Part shown: in pieces, positions 44,602 through 58,812 of the stretch
How positions within the stretch are numbered: position 1 is the stretch's first letter
Layout: each line of letters begins with the position of its first letter
Translations under genes and position numbers: made by a program
The notes under the pieces: generated by a model
Told to the model about the DNA's origin: nothing
The model's input: only the letters and a program-made list of their open reading frames with translations
The model's database searches: none
Assembly (NCBI GenBank): GCA_014529385.2
Contig: CM043963.1
Span: forward strand, 63,849,469 to 63,913,468
Direction of reading: 5' to 3'
Origin: Adiantum capillus-veneris
Taxonomy: Eukaryota > Streptophyta > Polypodiopsida > Polypodiales > Pteridaceae
DNA length: 64,000 bases

Positions 44602-47600
44602 ATGGCTGACAATATTAAAGAGAGTGAAATTAATGTTGATAACTTTGATTTTGCTCATGAGCAAGCTACTAATGATGCTTCAATGCTTGTTAATTATCTT
44701 GTTTCTAGGCTTCAACAAGCCATGGGCAATCCATCTCTCCAAAGTGAAGTGCAACGGCAGCTCCGTGCTCATGGGATTCTCCAAGTTCATCACCATGACG
44801 AGAGAACACCTAGGAAGCCTCCTTGTGAGACTACCAAAAGAGGTCTCTCTCCGATTCGGGAAGAAGAAGAGAATCCATATGAAGGGCTCAAGAACTTACT
44901 TCTTGATGATGCTTCTCCTTCCCAAAGGAGAACTCAAGAGCCTCCACCGAAGGAACGAGAAAGAAGCGAGTCTCCCGCCACCTCGGCGGAGATGGCTCCA
45001 CGAAGACGGCGGGCTAAACGCTCTCCATCACCACCAAAGCGGAGAAGACCCTCACACTCTTCTCCACGCCATAATTCAAAGAGGGATGATAAAAAGCAAG
45101 AGAAGAAAAAGGCGAGAAAGAGGACACCCTCTTCTCCATCTTCTTCATCCTCTTCCTCTTATGAAAGCTATGGTGAAGACGACAAAGATCAAGACAAGAA
45201 AAAGGCGAGAAAGAGGTCACCCTCTTCTCCACCTTCTTCAAATTCTTCATCTTCTGAAGAAAGTGATGGTGCAACTTTTGAACCATCAAAAAGAAGAGGC
45301 CATAGGAAATCCTATGCCGCATGGAAGAGGTCGTCCAAACTGAAGAAATTCAAAGAGGGAGGGAAGAGCATCTCTTTCCTTACCTATGATGGCACCTTCG
45401 GTGCTACAGACAAAGTTTTGGCCTTTATTCAGCAATTCGATGCGGCGTTTGGAGATGAGGGCTTCACGGAGTCCTCTAAGCTACGCCATGTAGCTATGCA
45501 CTTTCAAAAGTCCGCCAGACAATGGTGGTCTAGCCTACGAGCCAACGGTGAAGCTCCACGAACATGGAAGGCTTTAAGAGCTTCCATTATGAAGCAGTTT
45601 TTGGCCACCGATGCCAAAGACAAAGTACTCACCGAATGGCGAAGCTTAAAGCTCTCTCCCAATGAATCCATCCACAAATATGTAGACAAGTTTTGGGACC
45701 TACAACTCAAAGCCACTGTCTTCAAAAAGTTGGATTTTGGAGAGCAAAAGCAACAATTTTGTGCGGGCTTAACCGAAGAAATGGCGGAGTATGTCAACTC
45801 CCAAAGGCCACGTACCATATCGGCGGTAATACACCATACTATGGTGGCCTCGCGAATCAATTTCCAAACGGGGGGTAAAAGAAATAATAAGCCCCCGGAA
45901 AACAAAGGTACCAATGAGCCTAAGGGGAAGGACAATGTCCAAAAGTCTCCTAAGGGCAATTCCAACAAAGCTAAAGAGAAGGGAGTTTACAAAGGAAAGA
46001 ATAAACTCTCTCCTGAAGAGCTTGAGCGTTATCGTAAAGATAACCGGTGTTTCAAGTGCGGCGAACAAGGGCATGCGTACCGCGCTTGTCCCCAAAAGAA
46101 CAACCGCCAAGATCCTCCTAGAGCTTCTTTGGTTGAAATCCAAGAGGAGGAGATTCACCAAACTCACCACAAAGGATCTCCTCTATGCCATGCTTGGGGA
46201 AAGGTAAGAGAACATGATGCTTTTATTCTCTTTGACCCTGGTTCTACTCACAATTTCATATCTATGGAGTTAGCCACCAAGCTAGGCATACAATCCTACG
46301 AGATGGGAGATATCCTACCCGCAGACAGTGCCTTCAAGGGGCAAGAAGCTTCAGTCACTCCCTTAATCGGGAAATTGAGGCTTCATGTCCAAGGCTATGT
46401 GGACAAAGAGGATTTCTTTATCTCTCCTCTCAAGCATGAGGATGTAATCCTAGGGGCACCATGGTTTGACCGTCTGGCTGCCCATGTTAAATTTCCTGAA
46501 AGGAGAATCTCCTTTAAGTTCAGGGAAAAGGACATGTATATAGATGCTAGGGAGATGGGTAACACCATCCCCATTGTACATACACCAGCTTTCAACAAGT
46601 CAATAAAGAGCTCTATTTCCGTGTACATGATTTTTGTTAAAGATTCTCAAAATGAACCTAATGCTTTAGCAAAAGAAAATAAAAGCAACCAAAAGGAATT
46701 AGAGTTATCCAATTTTCTCAAGGGGTTTCAAGATGTCTTTATTGACGACATCCCTTCTGAGCTACCTCCTAAACGAGGTAATGACGACCATGCAATTGAA
46801 CTTCTTCCAGGAAGTTCACCGCCTAACAAACCTCCTTATAGAGTTTCTCAAGCTCAACAAGAGGAGATTATGCGGCAAGTGCATGAGTTAATTGAGAAGG
46901 GCATGGTTAGGCCTAGCTCATCTCCATTTTGCTCACCTGTGCTATTAGTGCAAAAGAAAGACGGCACATATCGTATGTGTGTCGACTATAGAGCACTAAA
47001 TAGGATCACTATCAAGAATAGGTTTCCCGTTCCACGGGTAGAAGACCTATTTGATAAGCTACAAGGATCGACCTACTTCAGTAGGATTGACCTAAAAAGT
47101 GGCTATCATCAAATAAGGATAGTTGATCAAGACATTGTAAAGACCGCATTTCGTACTACATTTGGTCTTTACGAATACATTGTCATGCCTTTTGGCTTGA
47201 CTAATGCACCAGCCACATTTAACCGCTTGATGGAGAAGCTGTTCAGACCTCATCGAACCTTCACTGGAGTGTTCTTTGATGATATTATCATCTACTCTAA
47301 TTCATTAGAGGAACACAAGCAACACCTCCAGGTAATATTTCAAGTTTTAAGAGAGAATAAACTTTATGTTAATCGAAAGAAAAGTGAATTTTTCTTGCAA
47401 GAGATTCAATATTTAGGTCACATTATCTCTCAAGATGGAATCCAAATGGATCCATCCAAGTTAGAGGTAATAAAAGGATGGCCTAAACCAAGGAATCTTC
47501 ATGAACTAAGAAGCTTTATAGGTATGTGTGCATACTATAGACGCTTCATAGAAAAGTTCTCACAAATTGCGGGACCATTACATGACCTAACAAAGAAAAA

Positions 47601-49182
47601 TGTTAGGTATACGTGGTCTGCTAAGGAGAACAATGCTTTCGAAAAGCTTAAAGAAAAGCTTATCTCTCAACCTGTGCTTACACTACCGGATCTCTCAAAA
47701 CCATTTGAGGTCCAATGTGATGCTTGTGGTGATTGCCTTGGGGCTGTTTTGCTCCAAGAAGGGCACGCCATAGGCTATGAGAGTCGAAGGCTCGACCCTG
47801 TTGAACAAGCTCTAGGCATATACGAAAAAGAACTCCTTGCAGTTCTACATGCCTTAGACTCATGGAAGCACTATTTATTGGGGACTCCTTTCATTCTGCG
47901 AACGGATCACCAAAGTCTTAAGTACTTCATGACGCAGACCAAGCTCTCCGACAAACAAATGAGGTGGGCAAATTTCCTTTCGCAATTTCATTTTCATATT
48001 GCTCACATTGCTGGCAAGCATAATCAAGTAGCCGATGCACTCTCAAGACGACCGAGAGTGAATGCGGTTTCCATAGCAACTCACAATGATCTATCTTCAA
48101 TGATAGATGAGTATGCTATTGATCCCGATTTTAGAGATGTGATTTCAGCCCTTGCATTAGGGAAGAAAGAAGAACCATTTACTTTACAAGATGGTTATCT
48201 TCTCTATGGCAATAGACTATGCGTTACTAACTCACTACGTGAGAAAGTAATGTATGAATCTCATGCTCCCCCATATGCGGGGCATAGAGGGATTCAGTCT
48301 ACCCTAAAGGGAATTGAAACATATTTCTATTGGCCTACCATGAAAATGAACATACATGAGTATGTTTCCAAATGTGTGGTATGTCAAAAGACAAAATTTG
48401 ATAGAGGGAAGCAACTTGGATTGCTTCAACCCTTGCCAATCCCTAATTCACCGTGGGAGAGCATATCCATGGATTTTATCTTTGGATTGCCTAAGTCTAT
48501 CCATGGGAATACGGGAATATGGACAATAGTAGACAGGTTCAGTAAACAAGCTCATTTTATACCTGTCAAAAAGACTATCAAAGCCCATCAAATGGCAACC
48601 CTCTTCATTTCACAAATTTTCAAGTACCATGGCTTGCCAATGTCCATAGTGTCGGATAGAGATCCTAGAATGACCAGTAATTTTTGGAAGGGTCTCTTTG
48701 AGAATTTAGGAACAAGGCTAAACTTCTCTTCGGCCTATCATCCACAAACTGATGGCCAAAGTGAAATAGCTAACCTAACTATTCTTGATCTACTAAAAGC
48801 CTATGTAACGGAAGTAGATCAAAGATCCCAATGGGAGAAGTACTTACCCTTAGTAGAGTATGCTTACAATAACACTGTACATACTTCTACAGGAAAAGCA
48901 CCTTTCGAGGTAATTGAGGGAAGATCAAAAAGTCCCTTGCTACTTAAGGTACATGGGAAGATCTTCGCTGCAGATGAGTATAGCCGAGACCTACAAGAAT
49001 CTTTCCAAAAGATTAAGGATGCTATCTCTATCTCACAGCAAAGGCAAAAGGCTGCTGCTGACAAGCACAGAAGAGCCCAAGCCTTTAAAGAAAAACGATT
49101 GGGTCTTGTTAAAATTTCCCAAGGCTCGATTAAGGCACACGACGGGCAAGAATCCTACGGGCCACCAAAAGTACTATGCTAA
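44602..49182 (+). CDS. H gag-pol polyprotein
   Basis: 1526 codons from ATG 44602. An acidic N-terminus and a Ser/Arg/Lys-rich stretch with a duplicated KKKARKR(T/S)PSSP unit (residues about 130-215). Gag core about 250-420 (FLTYDGTFGATDKVLAFIQ, ARQWWSSLRANGE). Zinc knuckle CFKCGEQGHAYRAC near 480. Protease FDPGSTHNFI near 543 (Pro replaces the usual Ser/Thr after Asp). RT from about 770 with RMCVDYRALNRITIKN and FFDDIIIYS near 890. RNase H with QCDACGDCLGAVLL (1036), YEKELLAVLHAL and TDHQSLKYF. Integrase H2C2 zinc domain (about 1225-1265, CVVCQKTK) and core with MDFIFGLP, SDRDPR and DGQSEIAN. The frame is lost near residue 1497 at an A-run. One polyprotein, cut by its own protease in the family. 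Confidence 0.95.
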   Translation: MADNIKESEINVDNFDFAHEQATNDASMLVNYLVSRLQQAMGNPSLQSEVQRQLRAHGILQVHHHDERTPRKPPCETTKRGLSPIREEEENPYEGLKNLLLDDASPSQRRTQEPPPKERERSESPATSAEMAPRRRRAKRSPSPPKRRRPSHSSPRHNSKRDDKKQEKKKARKRTPSSPSSSSSSSYESYGEDDKDQDKKKARKRSPSSPPSSNSSSSEESDGATFEPSKRRGHRKSYAAWKRSSKLKKFKEGGKSISFLTYDGTFGATDKVLAFIQQFDAAFGDEGFTESSKLRHVAMHFQKSARQWWSSLRANGEAPRTWKALRASIMKQFLATDAKDKVLTEWRSLKLSPNESIHKYVDKFWDLQLKATVFKKLDFGEQKQQFCAGLTEEMAEYVNSQRPRTISAVIHHTMVASRINFQTGGKRNNKPPENKGTNEPKGKDNVQKSPKGNSNKAKEKGVYKGKNKLSPEELERYRKDNRCFKCGEQGHAYRACPQKNNRQDPPRASLVEIQEEEIHQTHHKGSPLCHAWGKVREHDAFILFDPGSTHNFISMELATKLGIQSYEMGDILPADSAFKGQEASVTPLIGKLRLHVQGYVDKEDFFISPLKHEDVILGAPWFDRLAAHVKFPERRISFKFREKDMYIDAREMGNTIPIVHTPAFNKSIKSSISVYMIFVKDSQNEPNALAKENKSNQKELELSNFLKGFQDVFIDDIPSELPPKRGNDDHAIELLPGSSPPNKPPYRVSQAQQEEIMRQVHELIEKGMVRPSSSPFCSPVLLVQKKDGTYRMCVDYRALNRITIKNRFPVPRVEDLFDKLQGSTYFSRIDLKSGYHQIRIVDQDIVKTAFRTTFGLYEYIVMPFGLTNAPATFNRLMEKLFRPHRTFTGVFFDDIIIYSNSLEEHKQHLQVIFQVLRENKLYVNRKKSEFFLQEIQYLGHIISQDGIQMDPSKLEVIKGWPKPRNLHELRSFIGMCAYYRRFIEKFSQIAGPLHDLTKKNVRYTWSAKENNAFEKLKEKLISQPVLTLPDLSKPFEVQCDACGDCLGAVLLQEGHAIGYESRRLDPVEQALGIYEKELLAVLHALDSWKHYLLGTPFILRTDHQSLKYFMTQTKLSDKQMRWANFLSQFHFHIAHIAGKHNQVADALSRRPRVNAVSIATHNDLSSMIDEYAIDPDFRDVISALALGKKEEPFTLQDGYLLYGNRLCVTNSLREKVMYESHAPPYAGHRGIQSTLKGIETYFYWPTMKMNIHEYVSKCVVCQKTKFDRGKQLGLLQPLPIPNSPWESISMDFIFGLPKSIHGNTGIWTIVDRFSKQAHFIPVKKTIKAHQMATLFISQIFKYHGLPMSIVSDRDPRMTSNFWKGLFENLGTRLNFSSAYHPQTDGQSEIANLTILDLLKAYVTEVDQRSQWEKYLPLVEYAYNNTVHTSTGKAPFEVIEGRSKSPLLLKVHGKIFAADEYSRDLQESFQKIKDAISISQQRQKAAADKHRRAQAFKEKRLGLVKISQGSIKAHDGQESYGPPKVLC

Positions 49183-49552
49183 ACTAGCAAAAAGGTACTA
49201 TGGTCCCTTCCAGATTCTTAGGCCAATCAATGAGATGGCCTATCAACTTAAGTTGCCCAATCATTGGCTCATACACAATGCTTTTCATGTGAGCCTCTTG
49301 AAGCCTTACAAAGGAGAGCCACCTCAAGAACCAACTATTGAAGACCCACCGGAGATCGTGGACCACGAGGAGGTGCTGCAGCCCGAGTCCATTCTCCGAC
49401 ATGAAGACAAGGTATTAAGAGGCGGTAAGACTATCCGACGATATCTTATTAAGTTTAAGAATTATCCTTTTGAAGATGCTAGATGGATGCAAGGCATACA
49501 ATTAAAGGATAACCTAAACCTTGTCAATGCTTACAATGCTTCCCAAGAGTAA
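49092..49552 (+). CDS. H integrase C-terminus and chromodomain, out of frame with the polyprotein
   Basis: The frame after the A-run at about 49087-49095 continues DWVLLKFPKARLRH, YYGPFQILRPINEMAYQLK and NHWLIHNAFHVSLLKPYK. It ends with a chromodomain (about 49390-49530: LRGGKTIRRYLIKFKNYPF then EDARWMQG). The stop is at 49550-49552. Homology to G and the quality of both halves indicate a single-base shift, by mutation or sequencing error, rather than a separate gene. Confidence 0.85.
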
Positions 49553-49899
49553 GCAAATGTACAAAATGTTAAAAATGAACAAAAATTTTTGTCTTATAAG
49601 ACTCTCTTTTTGCACAAAAATGAAGTAGTATGCATGCTTAGATCAAGTTTGCGGAGACGACGTCTCCCGAACACCAAGTAGAGCTTGTCACTCTACTATG
49701 GAAGACTGATAGGACTAATGTGCAGACATGCTTGCGGCAGCCTCAGGCTCTCAAGCGCCAAATGGACTAGTCATCCATTATGGAATGATGTCGTAGGGTA
49801 ACACAGGGATCCTCTACCCGCTAAGAAAAGGACTCATGCATATGCTTTATCTTCTCTACACCATAGTCGAGGACGACTATGATTTCAAGAGAGAGGTAA
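49553..49899 (+). other. 3' non-coding region and purine tract of H
   Basis: Contains a short inverted repeat CATAGTCG...CGACTATG at 49862-49881, then TTTCAAGAGAGAGGTAA directly before the 3' LTR. Confidence 0.75.
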
Positions 49900-51489
49900 T
49901 GTCATAATAATCAATATCTAATTCTCCTAAATGATTTTCTCATATTAAACTGATCATTTAATGTGGGGAAGTGCCAAGGGAGAAAAAGCTAGAATATTGG
50001 TTAAGTTAGCAGACCGGCCACAGTAGGGATCCAAAGGAGGGAAAATAGGGATCCAAAGGGGGGGCCATCTGCAAAAGAGCCATGTGAAACAACGGGCTAA
50101 AAAGACCCTAAGGTTCAGCCCATTAAGACTTCCAAAATGCTAAGGTTCCAAAATTCAAAGGTTGTGTCCAAAGGTCAACCTTAGGGAAAATTGGATGCTT
50201 AGTGTGTGCCTAAAAAGTCTTTCTACATCCCTACATGGGAGGGGGCGAGCCCCAAAGCTAGGGGATGAGAGAGAAAGCCACACACACACACACAGGCTCC
50301 CTTTACACAAAGGGAATGAGGGACACATGTCAGCTCCCTAGGCCAGATGCCCACAAGGTATGCCCAATTCCTATTGGAAGACCCTTGAAGTGGACCAATG
50401 AGAATTAGGCTAGAGTAAATCTAGTTTAATTAATTTAAAAACATTTAATAAAAGAAACCAATAAGAATTAAGTGTCCTAGAAGACTATTGGGCAGTCTCC
50501 CAAGGGGTCCAATGAGCATTCAGGAGCCCCATGGCTTGCCTGATTCCTATTGGCCAGGAGGCAAAGGGGTCCAATGAGAGTTTAGTTTAATTATTTAATT
50601 ATCTAAAGCTCTCACAAAAGGGGAAAGGGGGACACATGTCAGAAGGCTATCACTTATGCTGCTTAATCCCTATTGGCTTGACCTGGGGAGGTCCAATGAG
50701 GCAAAAGCCAGACTAACTTAGCAGCTAGGGCTCGCCCAAGAGAGAGAGGGGGCTGATTTTTGCTTGGCATTGGCACTCACACTCTCACACTTGACCATGT
50801 GTGAAGGGAAAATACTCTATCTCCTCCCAAGCTTTAATGGAGAGCTCATCACCTACTCCAAGCTTGTGAGATAGAAGCCTACATCAACACTCTCTTGGCA
50901 TGTGGATGCAAATCCAACCAAGAGCCAAGCTTCAATGCATGCTCATCTTCTCTACCAAGCTAATTACTAAGCTAAGCTATGCTAATATGAGTGATTATGT
51001 GAGGAGATGTACTTCTTTCTCGTAAGATACTTCTTTTTCCTCTCAATCTACTCTCATACCCTGCTAGCTCTCACCATCTTCGAAGGTGTGTGAGGTCTTG
51101 GGTCTGAGAACGGGGATAATTCAAGTTGTGTTTGATTAAGTGTTTTGCTTGGTGTATGAAGCTTCCATCTTCATTGCACTAGCTAGTCTTGAAGGAACAC
51201 AAAGAATTGTATTGTACAAGGTCTCTCTTGATGGGAGAAACCATAATACAAAGCCTTTTGGAGGGGGGACCGGCTCCATGCAAATCCGGTCCTCAACTGT
51301 TGTCAATAGCTTAATTGCTCTCTCTTTTGAAAGTATTGTCGATGCTATCTAACTAGGTGTTATGCTTTTTGTTGCTCTCTCCACCCAAGCACTCTTGTAA
51401 TTCTCATTAGGAATCTATTCTAATGAAATGCCCACTATGTTCATGCTAATTTCCGCTACAAATAAGATTTTAGGCCATTAAATGTTACA
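49900..51489 (+). repeat. 3' LTR of H
   Basis: 1590 bp, apparently identical to 42595-44184 at constant offset 7305. Followed by the duplicated GAGAC. Confidence 0.95.
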
Positions 51490-52202
51490 GAGACAATCAT
51501 TATGCTTCCAATCTCACCACTCTAGGTCATTACACCTTTTCGGCATCCAAACGAATCCGGAACGCCATGAAACTTAAAGAGAGGTATCACAACACTTAAG
51601 GGATCAATCCTACCCAGTTCTGTCACCATCTGGGAAGGTACATAAATCACGATCCATCACAAAAAATGTGCAGAAAACTGAAACAGAAGTACTTGTAAAG
51701 GTCGTCCTTAAGCGTAGAAACACTTATCCATGGTCAAAACATCAAAGAACAACCATATTAACCTCCAAACCAATGCATTTAGCTCACAAATAATGCGTAT
51801 GAAACCCAAGCAAAATTGGAAATGATCACACTTAGATTGTAGTGCAAGAGACAAGGAACGCAATGTGCTATTCGGAAACAAATTTTGATTACCAGCTCAG
51901 GAAAAAAGAAGATTACAAGTTGTAGCAGCAAGAGGCCTCCACAATGCACGTTTTTTATTCTTCAAACTAATGATAAATCTCCCCTCAAAACTAAGGGTTT
52001 TGACTTTAAAAGTTAAGGGGGCTTTCCCACGACCATCCGGCCTCTTACAAGGATGTAGACTCGGAGAAGTAAAGAGGGTATTGTCTAATTACATCATTGT
52101 TACAACTCATCCTAGGCTGAATTACATAGCTTTCTTTGAAACAATAGAGTGTTTACAGGGTTTGGTGTGCATACGCCTGTATATGCCTGTATCCACCAAG
52201 CA
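51490..52202 (-). repeat. 3' LTR of I, main part
   Basis: The minus strand starts TGCTTGGTGGATACAGG at 52202, directly after a purine tract, and runs to the H insertion at 51490. With 42412-42594 it gives an LTR of about 0.89 kb. Confidence 0.6.
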
Positions 52203-52217
52203 TTCCCCCCTTCCTAT
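52203..52217 (-). other. Polypurine tract of I
   Basis: Minus-strand AGGAAGGGGGGAA next to TG at 52202. Confidence 0.7.
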
Positions 52218-52255
52218 TCATTGCACGTCCTCGTGCAAGCTGTCTCTGAGCGAGT

Positions 52256-53297
52256 CTACTGCCTTCTTTTGAGCGTTGCAGTGACATTTCTGAATTTTTG
52301 AGCTCGTGCTTCAATCTTGACTTTGGTGGCCAGCTCTCTGAAGGGATTATTACTGAGGATACTTTGGTAGGCGATGTGGCAGGTTGGCAGATCTTTTGTC
52401 ATTGGGTTGAATATGGAAGAGTCCACTTCAAAGAAGCATGTCATGAAAGCCTCTTCAAAGGTTTGCATGTAATGAGAGGGCAGAAACATGACTCTTGCAT
52501 ACAATCCCATGATGACATTCCTACTTGGGATTTTTGTCTCCATATTCTAGAAAATGCCCCGTGTACCTTCGACAAAAACTTGCCAGGGATGCTCTGCTGC
52601 TTCGATATCACGGAAATCTATAATTCATGTGATAAGCATTTTGGCAATCTTTACAAGCATCTGGCAAGCGAGATCTGGGATCTCCTTCATCATGTTGATT
52701 AACCCTTTTAGATTTTGATTCATGTAATGCTCAGATAATGGGTTGTTATTGAGAGGCTTTGTAATTCATGGGTATTTTAGCATTACCGGCCTTTTGCTTT
52801 GCCAAATATAAAAACTGTCCCAGGATCACCGTCTGTTGATAGGACAATAAGTGGGGTCGATCCTGAGATGCTGTGGAGCGTTCCTGTAATAGGTTTCATC
52901 AGTTGGGCATTGATCAACGAACCTTTTTTTCCGCCAGAGGGGTTGATTATCTATGATGGCATGAATCTAAAGGGCCGTAATAGGAACCTCCCTGTAGTCC
53001 CCTTTGCTATTTGATTCAAGTTTGAGGATCATTTTTTGCTACCATAACTTAACTTCTTGTCGCATCAGCGAGTGCCATCATCTTGTGCCCATGATTCTTT
53101 ACTACCTCATCTGGAGTGATCATGAGGAGGGCAGCCGATTCCAGCACCTTCAGTTCATATTGCATATAAGCCTTGTGCGAAGGGTCCTTTACTTCTGAGA
53201 TCCAGCACTGAATTTCATTCCTTGTCAACTCCGAAGTGGATGTCGTGGCTGGATCTACAAATTCCTGTGTGCCTCTTCCAATGCTGGTAGTGGGCAC
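52256..53297 (-). pseudogene. I gag-like C-terminal part
   Basis: Two open minus-strand stretches. 53297-53049 reads STSELTRNEIQCWISEVKD then YMQYELKVLESAALLMITPDE. 52543-52256 reads METKIPSRNVIMGLYARVM and a basic end NVTATLKRRQ. Helical, no zinc knuckle seen, stops between them (53048-52544). Unknown family; the place just before the purine tract fits the end of the coding region. No enzyme domain. Confidence 0.4.
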
Positions 53298-53363
53298 CTC
53301 TCTTTGATGAGCTTCAAACGTGTATTGTTTGAAGCCTGCTCCCTGCTCAAAGTCCCCTGGGGC

Positions 53364-54002
53364 CTATTGATATTTTGGTTGATCTGCTCTCAGAGCTGCT
53401 AATTCCCCTCTTGCCTCATCCAATTTCATTTTTAATTCGTTGATTTCCTCATCCTTGGCCTGTTGTAGGGCCCTATGACCTGTCGTCATGATCTGTCTGT
53501 CATATTTCTCTTGTTTCAGGGATTCTTTCAACTCTTTGATTTCTTGACTCAATGAAGTAGATCCTACAGTCATCGTTGAGGAGGAGGGGGTCTCTTGTAT
53601 GGCCAAGAGCTGAGTTAGAGATCTGCTAACCACTGCATAAGAGCCTTGTAGCTTCTCATTTTGTTCTCTTTCTCTAGTTAGCTCCTCCTTGAGACGTTGT
53701 TGCTCAATCTGCAATGCGTAGTTCACCTCGTTGAATTGTTGCACTTCCTTGTCATAGTAGGCTGCATTCTCCTGTTCTCTCTACAACTCCAATTGTGCCT
53801 GGAGTTGTGCCTTCTTTAGTGCTTTGATTTGTTGCTTTAACTACAAGGATTCTGCCACCGTTCTAGAATCTTCCTTCTTGTTATCTTCTAACTCCAGCTC
53901 TCTTATATTGTAAAGAGCCCTTTGACATTGAAACTGTAGCTTGATCTACTCTAAGTGAGTGTCAATGTCAAAGGATTTGACTATCTCCGCTCCTTCCTCC
54001 AT
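53364..54002 (-). pseudogene. I gag-like coiled-coil region
   Basis: Minus-strand frame with a few stops above 53744, then 126 open codons: EEGAEIVKSFDIDTH, LKQQIKALKKAQLQAQLEL and QQRLKEELTREREQNEKLQ. Then a Ser/Thr linker and IKELKESLKQEKYDRQ with EINELKMKLDEARGELAAL. Heptads over more than 200 residues indicate a long coiled coil, as in oligomerising gag proteins. Contiguous in order with the neighbours on either side. Confidence 0.5.
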
Positions 54003-54009
54003 GGCCGCT

Positions 54010-54790
54010 TGTGAGTGTGGAGATCTTGGCCTATGCTAGCCTTTTTGGCCATGATCCGATTGCTCGGCCACCTCATTTTGCTTTTCTCTTTGTTTCAAAT
54101 CTTCTAGAGCATCAGAGGTTGTGGCAGGCTTTGTTTGTGTGGACTCCATTTCTTGATCCATTTTGTGTTCTTTATGCTTTCCCTTTCACCCCTTGCTCCG
54201 ATAGTCCTGCACTTTCTCCTTTCTCTTTTTATGATGTCTCTGGAAGTGTCTCAGCATCCTTGGGAGAACCAAGGTCTTGACCTTGTTGGTCCTGTGTGTC
54301 ATGTTGTTCCTCTCCGTGCATGTGACTTTCCTCTTTTTTGCGTTCACTAGATTTGTCAGACGATTCGAGATCATCGACGTGTAGCTTCTTTGATTCTCCC
54401 CTTTGCCTTTGCTCCATCTTTCGCTTGAGCTCATTGTGAATGCACTGTCGCATGGCACTGGCAATCTCCCATTTTTCTTCAGCTTCCTGCCTCTTCTATT
54501 GCTTGATCCTTTCCAAAGCCTCTGTTTGCCTGCGTACCAATGGAATATTTTTGGCGTCACCTCTTCTTTTTCATCATCCACTTTTGTTCCTTGGGTTTGA
54601 TGCTGAGCTTGCTTTTGTTGGAGGAGATTTTCCCTCAATGTCTTAGCTTCTTCCATTGTCCTCCTGGCATGAGTAATGAGGATAGCCTCTGCCAAGTGCC
54701 CAACCTTTTTCTCAACCAGGTATATTCAAGTATGTATGGGTTGTCCTGCTCCTCCTTCGAAGACTGGTGCTCCGAAGGAGTGTCTCTTGG
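54010..54790 (-). pseudogene. I gag-like charged region
   Basis: Starts near ARRTMEEAKTLRENLLQQKQ (about 54660), then shifts frame repeatedly. Charged Lys/Glu/Gln-rich sequence including EKWEIASAMRQCIHNELKRK (about 54435-54480). Low complexity; no domain assigned. Confidence 0.4.
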
Positions 54791-54805
54791 GTGGGACTCC
54801 TCTTC

Positions 54806-55735
54806 CTAGCTACTCCAAGCATCTGACTCGGTCTTCTCGCTGTCAAAATCCTTTAGCGGTGCGCTTTGGCTTGTCTGTTTGACTTCTGGTTTCAGCCTTG
54901 TAGAAGGTCCTTCCACTGGTCTTACATCTCTTTTGGATCTGTGGATCAGATCGATCTGCGCTTCGGCAGGTGGTAGATCCTCGATCATTCCCAGTGCTTG
55001 ATAGGCTATACGTGTGAGCATTGGTCCCCCGTTCATGTAAGCTTTACTTCTTTGACTCCCCTTTAGGTTTGCTTCCACAATAGTGTCAAGAAGATAGTTT
55101 CCAAAGTCGCAATTGACCACCCTGCCTTCAGCCAAGCCCATTGCCATTACCACGGCCATGTGCAACAAAGGTTTGGTATATCTAGGCAGCTTTTGCACCT
55201 TGAAATGTTGCAATATAAGGAGCAATGACAGTTCAGTTTTTGAGTAGAGCAGGTCTTGATACGTTAGCTTATGTCCTCGTTTCTTCAAAAGGGCTTTATC
55301 ATTGTCTATTGCCTTCGTCTTCTGCACTAGATTGTGTGTCCCTTGCGGCAGGTGGAGGGCTTCATTGATAATTTCCACTGTGATCTTTACCTTGACAACT
55401 GCCCCATACTTGTCTGTCAGAGTTGCTTCCCCATTGTACCGAATTGAACTTGAGCTTGTGAGCTCGTCTCAATTCCTTTCCCCAAGGAGGAAGTCGTAAG
55501 AAGTTGTCTAGTTGTAGGCACCTGCCCCCTGATTGCACTTCTGGTTTTTGGTGCAAAGTCCACATTTCCTGTGGAAAGATTGTGGCCTTTACAATTTCTC
55601 CGTCTGCTGATTGAAACCTTCCGATGAAGATGTTCACCGGAATTGCTTCAAGTACCTGTTCGGTGAGGTGAGCTTTCTCATTTGATGAGATATCGGTTAT
55701 CTCATAGGGTGCACATTCCACTCCCTTTGTGCTTT
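54806..55735 (-). pseudogene. I N-terminal protein, helical, unknown family
   Basis: Two overlapping minus-strand frames. 55721-55362 reads CAPYEITDISSNEKAHLTEQ and FIGRFQSADGEIVKATIFPQ. 55378-54806 reads NEALHLPQGTHNLVQKTKAI, YSKTELSLLLILQHFKVQK and LPRYTKPLLHMAVVMAMGLA. A one-base shift joins them near 55370. The helical LPR...AVVMAMGLAEGRVVN pattern resembles, by eye only, N-terminal proteins of plant transposons. Upstream (55745-55790, minus strand) there is a branch-point-like TGACTAA and TTGGCAG, suggesting a splice acceptor just before the frame. Confidence 0.45.

Positions 55736-58812
<3,077 letters not shown>

Larger units (their letters stand above)
42595..51489 (+). mobile_element. 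Element H: nearly intact Ty3/gypsy chromovirus, recent insertion
   Basis: 8895 bp. LTRs 42595-44184 and 49900-51489 are both exactly 1590 bp and show no difference where I compared them. Perfect 5-bp target duplication GAGAC (42590-42594, 51490-51494). Primer site 44186, polyprotein 44602-49552 with one frame break, purine tract before the 3' LTR. It sits inside the LTR of I, so it is the youngest event in this part of the window. Confidence 0.95.

Noticed and set aside
44594-45343. 249-codon plus-strand frame overlapping the H gag
   Set aside because: It is a shifted reading of the repeat-rich gag coding region; the gag frame has the recognisable domains.
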